From positions 248,001-312,000 of the forward strand of contig CM036167.1 in the NCBI GenBank assembly GCA_020631735.1: 64,000 nucleotides of DNA. Reading direction: 5' to 3'. Below the pieces are notes generated by a model. The model did no database searches, was not told the origin of the DNA, and saw nothing but the letters and a program-made list of their open reading frames with translations. This document shows positions 35,408 to 46,699 of the stretch, piece after piece (within the stretch, counting starts at the first letter, position 1; each line of letters begins with the position of its first letter). The translations under genes were made by a program, and so were the position numbers. Source of the DNA: Saccharum officinarum. Taxonomy: Eukaryota; Streptophyta; Magnoliopsida; Poales; Poaceae.

Positions 35408-35411
35408 TGGC

Positions 35412-35820
35412 AAGCCTGTCCCGAGTACCTGCTTTCAAACGAGGTGAGGTGCTGATCATGCAGCGTATGGACTACATCAACAGCGCCATCAGCGTCGAAG
35501 GTGGAGGCCTTTGACAGGCTCTTCGATGGCAACCTGACCGCGTCGGAGGCCGAGGCGATGGACGCGCTCTTCCGGGCCGTTGGAAAAGGCCCGTTCAGGC
35601 AGCTATGAGGACGCAAGGCCACCTCCTAGGTTGCACCGCTGCGTCGGTTTTGGTTGTTTCCTTTCATGTAATATCGCAACAAAAGATATTTTGTTAGGAT
35701 GGTCCAGTTACGGTTGGGTTAGGTCGATATCCTTTGGCGCTCGATAAAACGCGTTGTATATCTGTTTAAACTCTTCTACTTAATACAATGATACACAAAC
35801 CTTTGCGTATTCGAGAAAAA
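35412..35820 (+). mobile_element. 5'-truncated LINE tail
   Basis: About 409 bp flanked by AAAAAACTCTGCGTGGC (35395-35411 and 35821-35837). The 3' end TTAATACAATGATACACAAAC..GCGTATTCGAG followed by A's matches the end of the L1 at 20499 (same GCGTATTCGAGAAAA ending), so it is the same LINE superfamily in the other orientation. An open stretch near 35510-35608 (FDRLFDGNLTASEAEAMDAL, stop TGA) is probably the remnant of the ORF2 end. Confidence 0.82.
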
Positions 35821-35837
35821 AAAAAACTCTGCGTGGC

Positions 35838-38050
35838 CGACATGATCAGCGTGCTGTTCATACTTGTAGCTAAGGAGGACTGAAAGTTCAAAAGGGCTAG
35901 CACCGATGGGTCTTCTTCAGGGTATATGCGCATACGCATGGGTATATCTCTGCAAAAGTTGACCTGAAACCAGTCTAGCAGCAATACGTGATGGCACAAG
36001 CTTTCTTGAGATGGATATATCATTCAGCCATGAAAATCTTCAGAAATTTTCCGACAAAAATTATTTTCATTTAGTCTGACGAGAAGCTAAAAATGTCTGA
36101 AACTCTGAATCCGGCCTTACTCTGCAGTGCCATTGCGATGGGTGACAAAGCCAGACTGACTCGGTTTCTTCGTCCTCACGTCAGTCAGGAACGCAAATCT
36201 ACTCAGCAGCACGGAGACGGAGAGAGGGTCAGGAAGTCTTGGCAGTTGGAGGAGAGGGAGACGCAAGCTCGTCTTGGATAGCATTTTTTTTTTGCGGGAT
36301 CGTCTTGGATAGCTGGATAGACATAGACTGCGTGCCGTTACTTTACTGTCCATTTGCATAGCTAAAAGGCTAGATCATCATGGCATGGGTATCAAGGCGT
36401 GCAGCTGCAGAGCTGCTCACTGGACGAAGGAAGGCATTTCGTGTTGGTCCAAGGAACTTAGGAAACCCCAGCTTTTTGACTGACTTTGTGTGCGGTGTAC
36501 ATATGATTTTGCATTGCGTCCTGTTCAGATAGGCTTGCCGCTTGCATGAACAATCCTGTTAGGTATGGTTACAAGATATGTTTCATGCATGGACAGCATT
36601 AACAATATGCAACGGTCAATATGACCACTCCTTGCTACGTGTCTTGGATACACACACGTATCTCTTCCTCTCTCTTGGTTTAAAAATGGTGCACAATTGT
36701 CTCCATGCTACTTGCTTCATCAATCTTCCGTGGCCAGGAAGGAGATCGACGCATCAATTATTGGACAGGCTTTTTTTTCATCAGGTCTTAAATTAATATC
36801 ATCCTCATCTCCATGAGCAACAACCACATGATAATCAAACAACCTTTCTTTTCGATGCCATACTTATCTGCTGTCAGCAAGCACACTGTGCAGCGCCAGT
36901 AACCCACTGCTGCAGTCTCTTCCTTTTCTTTTCTGAAGCTGCCAACATATTTGTGATGCATATATGAACGGGATCATTGGATAGCAGCATGCATGCCTTT
37001 TCTTTCTGAAAAAAGAAAGAAAATGGGAGGACAAGAGAGCGAGGCTCTGGGCCTCCAGCAAAGAACGAATTGGTGGGACATCCAATCCAATCAAGAAATA
37101 CCATGCCCCACTGGAGCCAATAATTTGGACAGTGTATGGAGAGAGAATGGAGCAGGCAATGCCATCTCTACCTCACATATTCTTTATCTGGACAGGCACC
37201 GGGAGGCTGGGTTGGGTCGGTAGGCTCCCCGTGAGCCATCAGTCATGCCCATGCGTGCACTGCAGACCCCCATGGGGCGCACTGTCTCCAGAGGAGTGGG
37301 CACAGCGCACAGGAAGCCTCAAGTTGTGGAGAGGAAGAACGCTGTGTGCGTCACCATGGCCGGCCTTGAATTGTTCGTGCACCTTTAAGGAGAGTGTAGC
37401 TGTGGCTGGTGAGCAAAGAGCAATGCATGCAAGATGCAACCCATGAGTCAGTGGAATCGTTATGCCTTTTTTGTTTTGACTTTGCATAGTGCTGGAGGGC
37501 TGGAGCAGTTCTCAACGCTATTTGCTTGTGCTTTTTTTCTTTACTACTCCTTCCTTCCCAAAATAAACATACATCTCGCTTTTTACAGTCAATTTTTTTT
37601 AAAAAATTTGATCAAATATATATACAAAAATATACTCTATAACAAGTATCATTAGATGGAGCATGAAATATATTTTTTCATAATAAATTTATTTAGAGAT
37701 ATGGTTGATACTATTTTCTATATTCTTAATCAAACTTAACATCAAGAAGGGAGACGTGTGTTTATTTTGGAACATAAGGGGTAGGTGCTTGCACGATTTT
37801 CATTCAATTTGGTCAGATTTTTGCGGTAATTGGCTTCTGTTCTAGTAGAGCTTAAGATTAGTTCAATGATATAAATGACTCTGAGTTTTTCTCCTTCTTT
37901 TGCGACGAAGAGAGCAGATGTTAGCACATTTTACTGCGATGTCATTCCTTTTTACAAACATATACGAAATTGTGGTTGCGCTGTGGCTGTAGGAACGCAC
38001 CACCTGCCTGTTGCTATTGCTGTCTGCTGTTCCGAAATCGATACAGTTTG
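35838..38050. other. intergenic upstream of the UBA2-like gene
   Basis: No gene seen apart from the Stowaway-like MITE at 37544. Short open frames have no recognisable domains. Confidence 0.45.
37544..37787. mobile_element. Stowaway-like MITE
   Basis: Left end TACTCCTTCCTTCCCAAAAT and right end TATTTTGGAACATAAGGGGTA are imperfect inverted repeats of the CTCCCTCCGTCCCAAA type, with AT-rich interior. Exact ends uncertain. Confidence 0.6.
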
Positions 38051-38060
38051 GCTGCACTAA

Positions 38061-38306
38061 TGGGCCCAAAAATTCGGCGACGAACACTTCACTATGCGGC
38101 CTCTCCAAAGAAGAAAAAAACTTAGGGCTGCTAGTGGGCCTCCAGTAAGGGCTTCTGCATTAAGGCTCAATTATCACGGGCTTTTCGGCGCCGCCAGGCC
38201 GCCGTTAATCAAGGCCTGGTGTATTTATTCCACCTCCTTTCCTTCTGTCTCACTAGTGTTGTCCGGAAATCCCAATCTCCTCCGCAAGCTTGCGCCTAAA
38301 CCCTAG
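38061..38306 (+). promoter_or_regulatory. promoter of the UBA2-like gene: site II and telo-box elements
   Basis: TGGGCC at 38061-38066 and 38135-38140 (site II, TGGGCY) and AAACCCTAG (telo-box) at 38298-38306, with a weak TATTTATT at 38221-38228. Site II plus telo-box is the known combination in promoters of growth-linked plant genes such as ribosomal protein genes, usually read by TCP factors. Elements seen; regulation inferred. Confidence 0.6.
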
Positions 38307-38317
38307 CTCGCTTCCCG

Positions 38318-39880
38318 ATGGCCCCGAAGAAGCGCAAGGCCGATCCCGCCGAGTCCGCCGCCGGCAACCACCGCCAGGACCCGGCGTCCTTAGAGCCCAA
38401 GCCCCGCGGCACCATCTACTTCCCCATCACCGACGACCCGCCCGAGCCCACCGCCGCCGACGAGGACGAGGACGAGGGCGAGGGCGCCGGCGACGACGAG
38501 GACGACGCAGAGGACATCGCCAAGCTGCTCGAGCCGCTGTCGCGGGAGCAGCTCGTCGCGCTGCTCCGGACGGCGGCGGAGGCGAGCCCCGCCACGATGG
38601 CGGCTGTGCGCCGCGCCGCGGAGGCCGACCCCGCCAGCAGGAAGCTCTTCGTCCACGGCCTCGGCTGGGGCGCCGGCGCCGAGGACCTCCGCTCCGCATT
38701 CTCGCGCTTCGGCGAGCTCGAGGACTGCCGCGTCATCTCTGACAAGCAGTCCGGCAGATCCAAGGGCTACGGGTTCGTCCTCTTCCGCTCCCGCCGCTCT
38801 GCGCTCCGCGCCCTCAGCCGCCCTCAGCTCCAAATCGGAGGTCGTCTTGCTTTCTGCCACCTCGCCGCCTCAGGTCCCGCGCCCCCAGCTTCTCAGTCTC
38901 AGAACCCTAGCTCCAACGCCAACACCAATGCCAACTCTAGCTCCAATACCACCACCAACGCTTCTGGCTCCTCATCGTCGCAACCAGATAATATGCAGCG
39001 CAAGATATTTGTTGGTAATGTGCATTCTGATGTGGACGTGGACCGCCTATATGAGTACTTTGCACAATTTGGTGAGATTGAAGAGGGCCCGTTGGGCTTT
39101 GACAAGAACACTGGCAAACCAAAGGGATTTGCATTGTTTGTTTACAAGTCTGCAGAGAGTGCTCGCCGTGCTTTGGAGGAGCCAATGAAGAATTTTGATG
39201 GCAAGACGCTCAATGTGCAGAAAGCCATAGATGGGAGGACCAAGGGCTCATCTGGAACGAATACAAATGCTAACTCCAATCCCACTACTGCATCTGTGGC
39301 CGCCGCCGCCGCGCAGATGACTGCTCCTGCCAGTGCCGCCATTAGCCCATATGATGCATCAGCATATGGTGCTACTGCGGTTCCTGACATGAGTTTTGCA
39401 CAGCAAGCTGCTATGCTTGGATTAGGTGCACAGCAACAGGCATTTGCTCAACCCAATGCAATGCTTGCCATGATAGCAGCAATGCAGAACCCAGCTGCAC
39501 TAGGGATGACGCCAGCCATGCTTGCTGCTATGAATCCGGCCTTCGCTGCTGCTGCATTAGGTGCAGGGGGGCAGCAGGCACACACAGCTGGTCTTACGGG
39601 TTTTGGAGCTCAGGGTTTTGGGGCACAGGCATTTGGAGCAGGAGGTGCAGCTTTCCCAAATGCAGCTGGTGTTCAAGCAGCAGCGGCTGCATATCAAGGA
39701 GCTGGAGCTCCTCCTGGTTTTCAAGGGCCACCTGGGTTTCAGGTTGGCCAAGCAACTACCCAGACAAGCACTGCAGCGGCAGCGGCCGCCGCCGCTGCCA
39801 GTGCTGCTGGTTATCAGGCTGGGGCAGCTGGGCAGGGCCAGGTTCAGATTGGAGGCACTGGTTTTCAGGGTGGATATTGA
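38318..39880 (+). CDS. UBA2-like (UBP1-associated protein 2 type) RNA-binding protein, two RRMs, 520 aa
   Basis: UBA2 proteins are nuclear hnRNP-like factors that bind U-rich 3' UTRs and, with UBP1, help to stabilise mRNA; some respond to ABA or wounding. The single uninterrupted frame opens MAPKKRKAD, a likely nuclear signal. Residues 46-66 are acidic. A conserved linker, IAKLLEPLSREQLVALLRTAAE, precedes RRM1 at about 109-183 (RNP2 KLFVHGLG, RNP1 KGYGFVLF). An Asn/Ser-rich spacer lies at 190-224. RRM2 spans about 229-303 (RNP2 KIFVGNVH, RNP1 KGFALFVY). The C-terminal 210 residues are Ala/Gly/Gln-rich, low-complexity and likely disordered, ending GGTGFQGGY. Length and layout fit the UBA2A/UBA2C group. 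The start at 38318 is the first ATG after the telo-box leader. Confidence 0.92.
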   Translation: MAPKKRKADPAESAAGNHRQDPASLEPKPRGTIYFPITDDPPEPTAADEDEDEGEGAGDDEDDAEDIAKLLEPLSREQLVALLRTAAEASPATMAAVRRAAEADPASRKLFVHGLGWGAGAEDLRSAFSRFGELEDCRVISDKQSGRSKGYGFVLFRSRRSALRALSRPQLQIGGRLAFCHLAASGPAPPASQSQNPSSNANTNANSSSNTTTNASGSSSSQPDNMQRKIFVGNVHSDVDVDRLYEYFAQFGEIEEGPLGFDKNTGKPKGFALFVYKSAESARRALEEPMKNFDGKTLNVQKAIDGRTKGSSGTNTNANSNPTTASVAAAAAQMTAPASAAISPYDASAYGATAVPDMSFAQQAAMLGLGAQQQAFAQPNAMLAMIAAMQNPAALGMTPAMLAAMNPAFAAAALGAGGQQAHTAGLTGFGAQGFGAQAFGAGGAAFPNAAGVQAAAAAYQGAGAPPGFQGPPGFQVGQATTQTSTAAAAAAAAASAAGYQAGAAGQGQVQIGGTGFQGGY

Positions 39881-39889
39881 CAGTACTAG

Positions 39890-39994
39890 GTATATCAACT
39901 CTCAACATTGTTTTATGACCCATCTTTACTATATTGCTTTGATTTTCTTCATTCTCTATGCATTCTTTGTGATTTGTTGATCTTGTTCTTACAG
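39890..39994 (+). other. inferred 3' UTR intron of the UBA2-like gene
   Basis: CTAG/GTATATCA ten bases after the stop codon and TTGTTCTTACAG at 39983-39994 form a plausible 105-nt GT-AG intron. UBA2 genes are known to have alternatively spliced 3' UTRs, so it may affect transcript stability. Not proven without cDNA. Confidence 0.5.
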
Positions 39995-40488
39995 TCATCT
40001 GATTATTTTCCTTGTATCTTAGTTTGGCATCTGCGGGTCATGGTTCGTTCATGTGGTTTTGCATTCGGATGGCTTTTATGTCTATATTGGTGCCAAAATG
40101 TTGCGAAAGGCTTCCTGCTGTTGAATTTTACAACTGGATTTGAATCAGATGCCTTTGTAGCAGTATTTGAAGGAGGAACTTTCTTGAAGGATTATGTCGT
40201 TTTATTGCGTAAGGTGTAGTTTTGCTATTGCGACTTCATTATGTACTTCGTGGATCTGTACTGGGTTTCATGTACCAAAATATCTGTATTTTTACTAGTT
40301 GCCTGTTACCTGGTCTTATCAACCATGTCAAATGGTTTTGTGGGCACAATCGGAGACATTTTAACTGCAGTTGCTGTGCTGTTTGGAGCTATGGGATATT
40401 TATGGCTTTTGCCTTAAACCTGGAAATTTCTTCTTTGATGTTGGGTTCGGCGACCACGATATTTAAGCTCTTAAATGTGTTGAAGTTC

Positions 40489-40780
40489 TGTTGCACTGTT
40501 AAGTTTATATCTAAATTTGACCAGTGTTTAACAGTAGCCGCGCAAAATAGCTTGAATGGTAAGTGGTTGATATAATCCCATAAAAGAGATGGTTTGGTCT
40601 GAGGGATGGTTGACATATGGTATCTCTGTGTTTTGTTGCACTTTTAAGTTTATTTCTAAATTTGCCCAGTGTTTAACAGTAGCTGCGCAAAATAACTTGA
40701 ATGGTAAGTGGTTTATATAATCCAAGAGATGGTTTGGTCTGAGCCTCTGAGGGATGGTTGACATATGGTATCTCTGGGAA
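40489..40780. repeat. tandem duplication of about 145 bp downstream of the UBA2-like gene
   Basis: Copy 1 (about 40489-40630) and copy 2 (about 40634-40780) share TGTTGCACT.TTAAGTTTAT, CCAGTGTTTAACAGTAGC, TTGAATGGTAAGTGGTT and GGTATCTCTG. They differ by point changes and small indels, including a short CCTCTGAG insertion in copy 2. Confidence 0.85.
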
Positions 40781-41179
40781 TTAGTGTTCATTCATACCTT
40801 GAAAAGTTTCGTGAAATTGAAGCATAACATTTGGAGGTCTTTCTTGTGTCAGCCTTACTGTGACACTGGTCATGCCTTGACATTTCATAACTGGATTACT
40901 AATTACTTTACGCCTTCGTTTTCTGAACTATCCCGCTTTATGTTGATTTTTTTTTCATGAATTGCCTATGTTAGGATATACTGTTCATATTTGCACTCAG
41001 AATATATGAAAAAAAAAGATTGTTCTTGCAATGTTCCTATTAGACTCAATAGGTCACTAAAGGTTAGATTACTAGAATTTATTCTTACTGCTGGTAGATT
41101 ACAATGCTGCTGGCCTTTGTAGTGTCAAATCATCATGTGAATCATGAATAGACCAAGATGAAACCATCAGGTGGATCCA

Positions 41180-42645
41180 ACAACAACAACAACAACAACA
41201 ACATAGCCTTTTGTCCCAAGCAAGTTGGGGTAGGCTAGAGATGAAACCCAAAAGAGACGAGAAACAGGGAGACACATAAAGGGACATAAAGGGCACAAGA
41301 CAAAAGATGTCACGGTTCAGGCACGTTGATTGCTAATCTCCAAGCGCTCCTGTCCATAGCTAAATCCTCGGGGATATTCCACTCCTTAAGATCTCTCTTA
41401 ACGGACTCGTCCCAAGTTAATTTAGGTCGACCTCTACCGCTCTTTACATTATCGGCCCGCTTTAGAACTCCACTACGCACCGGCGCCTCAGGAGGCCTCC
41501 GTTGGACATGTCCAAACCATCTCAACCGATGTTGAATCAATTTCTCCTCAATTGGTGCCACCCCAACCCTATCCCGAATATCGTCGTTCCGTACTCTATC
41601 CCTCCTTGTGTGCCCACAACACCAACGCAACATACGCATCTCCGCTACACTCAATTGCTGGACATGTCGCCTTTTTGTAGGCCAACACTCAGCACCATAT
41701 AACATCGCCGGACGAATCGCCGTCCTATAGAACTTACCTTTCAGCTTCTGAGGCACCCTTTTGTCACAGAGAACGCCAGAAGCTTGACGCCATTTCAACC
41801 AGCCGGCTGAAATTCTATGCCTAACATCTTCATCAATGTCTCCATCCTTTTGTAGCATCGACCCTAAATACCGAAAAGTATCCTTCTTGGCCACCACTTG
41901 CCCATCGAGGCTAACGTCTCCCTCCTCGTGCCTAGTCGCGCTGAAATCGCACCTCATATACTCGGTCTTAGTCCTACTAAGTCTGAACCCTTTCGACTCT
42001 AACGTGTGCCTCCATAGTTCTAACTTCCTATTAACTCCCGCCCTACTGTCGTCAACTAGCACCACATCATCAGCAAAGAGCATACACCAAGGGATATCAC
42101 CTTGTATGTCCCTTGTGACCTCATCCATCACCAAAGCAAATAAATAAGGGCTCAAAGTTGACCCCTGATGCAGTCCTATTTTAATTGGAAAGTCACTGGT
42201 GTCGCCATCACATGTTCGGACAAACGTCACCACATCCCTGTACATATCCTTGATGAGGGTAACGTACTTAGTTGGGACTTTGTGCTTTTCCAAGGCCCAC
42301 CACATGACATTTCTCGGTACTTTGTCATATGCCTTCTCGAGGTCAATAAAGACCATGTGCAAGTCCTTCTGCTCCCTATATCTCTCCATCAATTGCCGTA
42401 ATAAGAAAATCGCCTCCATGGTCGACCTACCAGGCATGAACCCAAACTGATTTTGGGTCACATGTGTCACTCTCCTTAGGCGATGCTCGATAACCCTCTC
42501 CCAGAGCTTCATCGTATGACTCATCAACTTAATCCCACGGTAGTTAGTACAACTTTGAACATCTCCCTTGTTCTTGAAGATAGGTACTAATATACTTCTC
42601 CTCCATTCTTCAGGCATCTTGTTTGACCGAAAAATAAGGTTAAAA
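41180..42645 (-). mobile_element. 5'-truncated RTE-clade LINE, young insertion
   Basis: Flanked by a perfect 15-bp duplication CATCAGGTGGATCCA (41165-41179 and 42646-42660). On the minus strand it ends in (TTG)n rather than poly-A, as RTE elements do. The coding part is fully open. The truncated 5' end carries short non-element-like bases before the first motif. It lies about 1.3 kb downstream of the UBA2-like stop codon. Confidence 0.9.
41310..42617 (-). CDS. RTE LINE reverse transcriptase, C-terminal 435 codons, open
   Basis: Reverse transcriptase of an RTE-type non-LTR element; the N-terminal endonuclease is absent because of 5' truncation. Visible motifs are [78 protein letters not shown] and the catalytic [10 protein letters not shown]. 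The C-terminal part has [28 protein letters not shown] and [12 protein letters not shown], typical of the plant RTE end region. No stop or frameshift in 435 codons, so the copy is recent. Without an upstream ATG or endonuclease it is unlikely to be active. Confidence 0.88.
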   Translation of the reverse strand: MPEEWRRSILVPIFKNKGDVQSCTNYRGIKLMSHTMKLWERVIEHRLRRVTHVTQNQFGFMPGRSTMEAIFLLRQLMERYREQKDLHMVFIDLEKAYDKVPRNVMWWALEKHKVPTKYVTLIKDMYRDVVTFVRTCDGDTSDFPIKIGLHQGSTLSPYLFALVMDEVTRDIQGDIPWCMLFADDVVLVDDSRAGVNRKLELWRHTLESKGFRLSRTKTEYMRCDFSATRHEEGDVSLDGQVVAKKDTFRYLGSMLQKDGDIDEDVRHRISAGWLKWRQASGVLCDKRVPQKLKGKFYRTAIRPAMLYGAECWPTKRRHVQQLSVAEMRMLRWCCGHTRRDRVRNDDIRDRVGVAPIEEKLIQHRLRWFGHVQRRPPEAPVRSGVLKRADNVKSGRGRPKLTWDESVKRDLKEWNIPEDLAMDRSAWRLAINVPEP

Positions 42646-43743
42646 CATCAGGTGGATCCATATTAATAAATTTTAATCCTTGTACATGCAACCGTCCTTT
42701 TCTTCTGATGACATGAAAGTAGTAGTATTGTGTAATTGTGTTTATTTCATCAGCAGAATTAGTATTGCTTCTGATGATCTTATCACTGGCTCATTGTTCT
42801 GTATTGGTCTGTTGTGCAATGCTGTCTTTGGATATTATAGATGCCTGCTATATTTGAAGTAATACAGTTGACACTTGGCACTGACTAATTAATCAAACAT
42901 CGCTTGCCAATTCGCAATTTCTAAAACATTGTACTAGTTCCACTAGAGTCAGAAGCACACTTGGAGGCAATTAATGCACGGAGGGTGGCATCAGGTGAGC
43001 AGTGGCAGGGGGAGTCCCAAGTCCAGGGTTGGACTTCTAATGTGCTGGATGGCCAAGCCAGCCTAGGCACCTTCTGTTTCACATTTCTGTTATTTAATTT
43101 TCTTATTACATTCAAGGGCTAATGACACCCTCTTTTGGACCCTTCGCTATCACATCCTCCCACTCCCCTTTTTCAATCTAGATAAATGCCTTACCATGCT
43201 GCAAACTGCATTTGTTGGCAATTCTTTATTTGCTTCAGTGCTTAAAAAGATTCAGTACAAACTTGGTATTCACTTAATCTCTTTCAATAGCATGGATTGA
43301 ACACTAACCCTGAACTAGCAATGTCAGGAAAAAAAATCGTCCAACTAGTGTATACTAGTAGTGCAATAGTGCCAAACTGACTAACTTTAGTTAAAAAGTA
43401 TAATCAACAAATTTCTGACTAAATGTTTGCCGAGAACCATAGCCTGCCAAAATTTTGCAGGTGGTAGACCATTCTAATTTTTCATTATCTTCTGTGGGGA
43501 ACTGTCACCACAGTTGATAGCTAACATTTCTAAATGGTTATTGACTATTGATAGTTTCTGGGATTTCACAAACCATATTTCCCTCAGAACAATTGTTCAT
43601 TTGTTTTTTGGTCACTTCTAGTTTTTTTCCCGAACTTCAACAAAGTACCTCTCAGAACAATTGTTCATTTTTTTTTGTCACTTCTAGTTTTTGCCTCTTG
43701 TTGTTTCGATAATTACACTCTTGTAAGATGTAATTTGCTGATC

Positions 43744-43746
<3 letters not shown>

Positions 43747-43780
<34 letters not shown>
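43747..43780. repeat. (CT)n microsatellite
   Basis: Uninterrupted CT dinucleotide run of about 17 units. Confidence 0.9.
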
Positions 43781-43783
<3 letters not shown>

Positions 43784-43906
43784 TGCCTGATTGCAGTCAA
43801 GGAGTAGTTGTAGTGGTCAGCATTGCTGCCCATCCTTGGCACTGCAGCAGCATGGCACTAGGCCTTTCTAGGAGTAGAAGTAGACAGCCATGTCCATGGC
43901 TTACAT

Positions 43907-44004
43907 CAGCTGTATTAGGAGTAGTTGGGGCTGTACTCAGCCATACATTCAGAGTTTGAAGCCTTCGGCCACTGCTGTTGCATGAACTACTCCTAATACA
44001 GCTG
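43907..44004. repeat. 20-bp perfect inverted repeat with 58-bp loop
   Basis: CAGCTGTATTAGGAGTAGTT at 43907-43926 and its exact reverse complement at 43985-44004. Pairing stops abruptly at both ends. A 37-bp segment from the loop (43945-43981) recurs at 44087-44123 with a few changes, so the region has a history of local duplication. Confidence 0.9.
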
Positions 44005-44849
44005 TTGCATTGCATAGATATATATACAAGCCTCTCACCAACTATGGGATATTTATGCAATCAATCAAGGGCAGTCTCATTGCCTCACATTCAGAGTTTC
44101 AGGCCTTCGGCCACTGCTGTTGCCTGTGCTTGTGTGTGCTGAGAGCTCAGCTCTTCTTCTACCTTGGAGCAGAGGAGAGGAGGGAAGGAGAGCAGGTGCT
44201 GCTCACCTGGGAGTTGGGTTCTAGAGCCAACAACTCTTCTGTGATTGGAAGACAACATTCCTTTGTATCTACTTCTTACTGTCATAATTATGCTTTTGTG
44301 TGCTTGACTGTCTCACTAACGGTTGCTAATATGTTATGTTTGCATTCTTATTATGCTATCTCTTAAGCCTCTGTTGCGCAGGTTATCATTGTTTTCATAC
44401 AGCATCCAATTTGATTGAGCTTATTTCAGAGTTATGTTTGACATGATACTCCAGGTTCCTTTGGTTCTTTAGGATTTTCATCAGTTGTTCAGTGCAGTCT
44501 TAGTTAATAACTTTAAGCTAAAAAATCGCAGGGGATTTGGTCTGATTTTTAGATTCTCCGGACATTAAAATTAAGCATAGTGGATCTCTGTCAGGTTATT
44601 TGTGAAATGATGAGTTGATGACCACATCCAGCCAACGTTACCCTCCTTCGTGACTGATGTTGTAATAAACGAGTCCCTTGTTTACGATCATGGATTCATA
44701 ACTAGGACTCGTAATCTCTCAATTATGTGCATTTCAGAAATATTCAGAATCTGAATCTAGAGGTCATATGCTTTGCGTTGCATGAACTATTTATGGGTAT
44801 GGGCACGGTTTGGCCTGGTTCTTTGGGGGGCCATGGATTATTATGCTAC

Positions 44850-45091
44850 GGCCTTGTTTAGATCTGAATTTTTTTGGGAAAAATTCATGTAGCACTTTCG
44901 TTGTTATTTGGCAAAATTTGTCTAATCATGGACTAACTAGGCTTAAAAGATTTGTCTTGACATTTACAGATAAACTGTGTAATTAGTTATTTTTTTACCT
45001 ACATTTAATGTTTCATGCACGTGTCCAAAGATTCGATGTGATGGGTACTGTGCAAAAAAAATTGTGGGTGTTTTTTTGGAACTAAACGGGC
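44850..45091. mobile_element. Tourist-like MITE, right end decayed
   Basis: Starts GGCCTTGTTTAG, has family-specific interior (GGACTAACTAGGCTTAAAAGATT, GTAATTAGTTATT, TTCATGCACGTGTCC), and ends ACTAAACGGGC. No clean 3-bp duplication is visible. Confidence 0.7.
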
Positions 45092-45769
45092 AGTATATAC
45101 AAGGAGCAGAGCTATAATATTTATTTATCCAGCACAGTCGGTGTCTCAGAGAAACCGGAAAGGTATGAGCTTTTTACTACCCCTGTTTCGAATGATTCGT
45201 ACTCGAAAATTCATGAATTGCTCTTGAAGCTGTTTAGCCCATCAGAACAAAGGAATCGCATTCTCGGTTTGTGTCGCCCCTACTAATCTGCCCCAGCTTT
45301 TCTTTACACCAAGCATCCTGCCTGCAAGTAGCCTGATGCTCGTGCTGAAGCTTTGTTGAAGCTAACCTTCGCTTTTGACCTTTCTCTCTCTTGCTCGCTC
45401 GCGTTTCGGGCCCCCATTTCCCCTGCCGTTCTGATTGGTTTTGATGCAAGCACAAGTGTTTCTGCTACGTTGTATCACCAGCAGGCACGAACATACGTAG
45501 CTTCCTGCCGACACGATGAGTGTTGCACCGCAAAGGTAGGTGCTATTACTGAGGCGTCCTTTTCCAGGCATTTCCTGAGTTAAAACTCCCGTTGTTTGGT
45601 GTCTGGACTAAGAGGGAGGGAGGGACGAATGAGACGAGACTGACGTTGGTTTTTGTCGCCGCACGGGGCATGGGGGATTTTGTTGCGGTACCGGAACGGG
45701 TGGTTCTGAGGAAACAGGTGGGTTTCCACCTGACGCAAAACAGATCCCTTTTTCCCAGATTTCACCTTG

Positions 45770-46024
45770 GGTGTGTTGTGTTTAGTTTCGCGAAAAGGTG
45801 TAAAAAAAAGTATTGTAGCACGTTTTGGCTTTATTTGGTAAATAGTGTCCAACCGTTGACTAATTAGGTTCAAAACGTTCGTCTCTCAAAGTACAATCAA
45901 GCTGTACAATTAGTTTTTGATTTTATCTACATTTAGTACTCCATGCATATATCATAAGTTTAATGTGACGGAGATCTTTTGTTTGCACAGTATTTTTTTT
46001 TTTTTGAGAAAGTAAACACAGCCC
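45770..46024. mobile_element. Tourist-like MITE
   Basis: Ends GGTGTGTTGTGTTTAG ... TAAACACAGCCC with TTG on both sides (45767-45769 and 46025-46027). The interior GACTAATTAGGTTCAAAACG, CAATTAGTTTTTGATTTTAT, CTCCATGCATATATC matches the copy at 48489. Confidence 0.72.
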
Positions 46025-46699
46025 TTGTAAAAACCAAAGAAACTCTTCTTTGCCGATGGCTCCCAACTCCAACGGCTGTTGTCCTCTGGTAGTCTGTTCC
46101 CACCTACTCCTCGCGGTGGTATTCAATGCACGCCCGTCCTCTACGCAGGGATCTGACTGTCGTCATCCCAGCGACGCTGATGACGTTTTTAGCGACGTGC
46201 GCTTGGCCTGTGAGCGGTGATGAAAAATTGACCTCTGCGAGACTGACTCGTGTTTTGTTTTCTTTTTGTGTGTGAAGAAAAAACTGAGCCTGACCTGTGG
46301 TTGCCCAAAAGCGCCTGGTGGTCTGGCCTCTTGAGGCGAGCGAGAGAGAGAGAGAGGCCCACTGGAAAGCCAGAAAAGCAGCAGAGAACCACGCGATGGC
46401 GCGGTCCAAGGTTAACGCGAATTAATTAATCCCATCCATCCGCTCTTAACGCTCGCCGTCTGATTCGTCTCCATTAACCAAATCAGTTTTTTTTTCCCCC
46501 TTGCACCGTTGAAGTCCTCAGTCCACAAAATCTCTCCTCAAACCCGGGGCAAGCAGCGATTTACGCATATGCCCTCCTCCAGCCATCAGTAGGCGCGCGG
46601 CCGATCCCGCGCCCACCACCTGCCCTGCCCGAGCTGCCCGGCGCCTCTACCCTCCAGCCTCCTGCTCCAGGCTCCAGAGAGTGAAAAAGTCTCCTCCTT

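Larger units (their letters stand above)
42661..46600. other. intergenic, with MITEs and simple repeats, no gene seen
   Basis: No supported coding region. It contains a (CT)n microsatellite, a 20-bp perfect inverted repeat, two Tourist-like MITEs, and from about 46350 the GC-richer promoter region of the acidic protein gene. Confidence 0.5.

Noticed and set aside
35187..35622. Overlapping plus and minus open frames around the 45-bp duplication
   Set aside because: They run across a tandem duplication and a LINE insertion boundary; repeated residues simply reflect the DNA duplication.
36933..36952. TGAAGCTGCCAACATATTTG, resembling miR167
   Set aside because: The match fails after the first eleven bases and I see no complementary arm nearby that would give a precursor hairpin.
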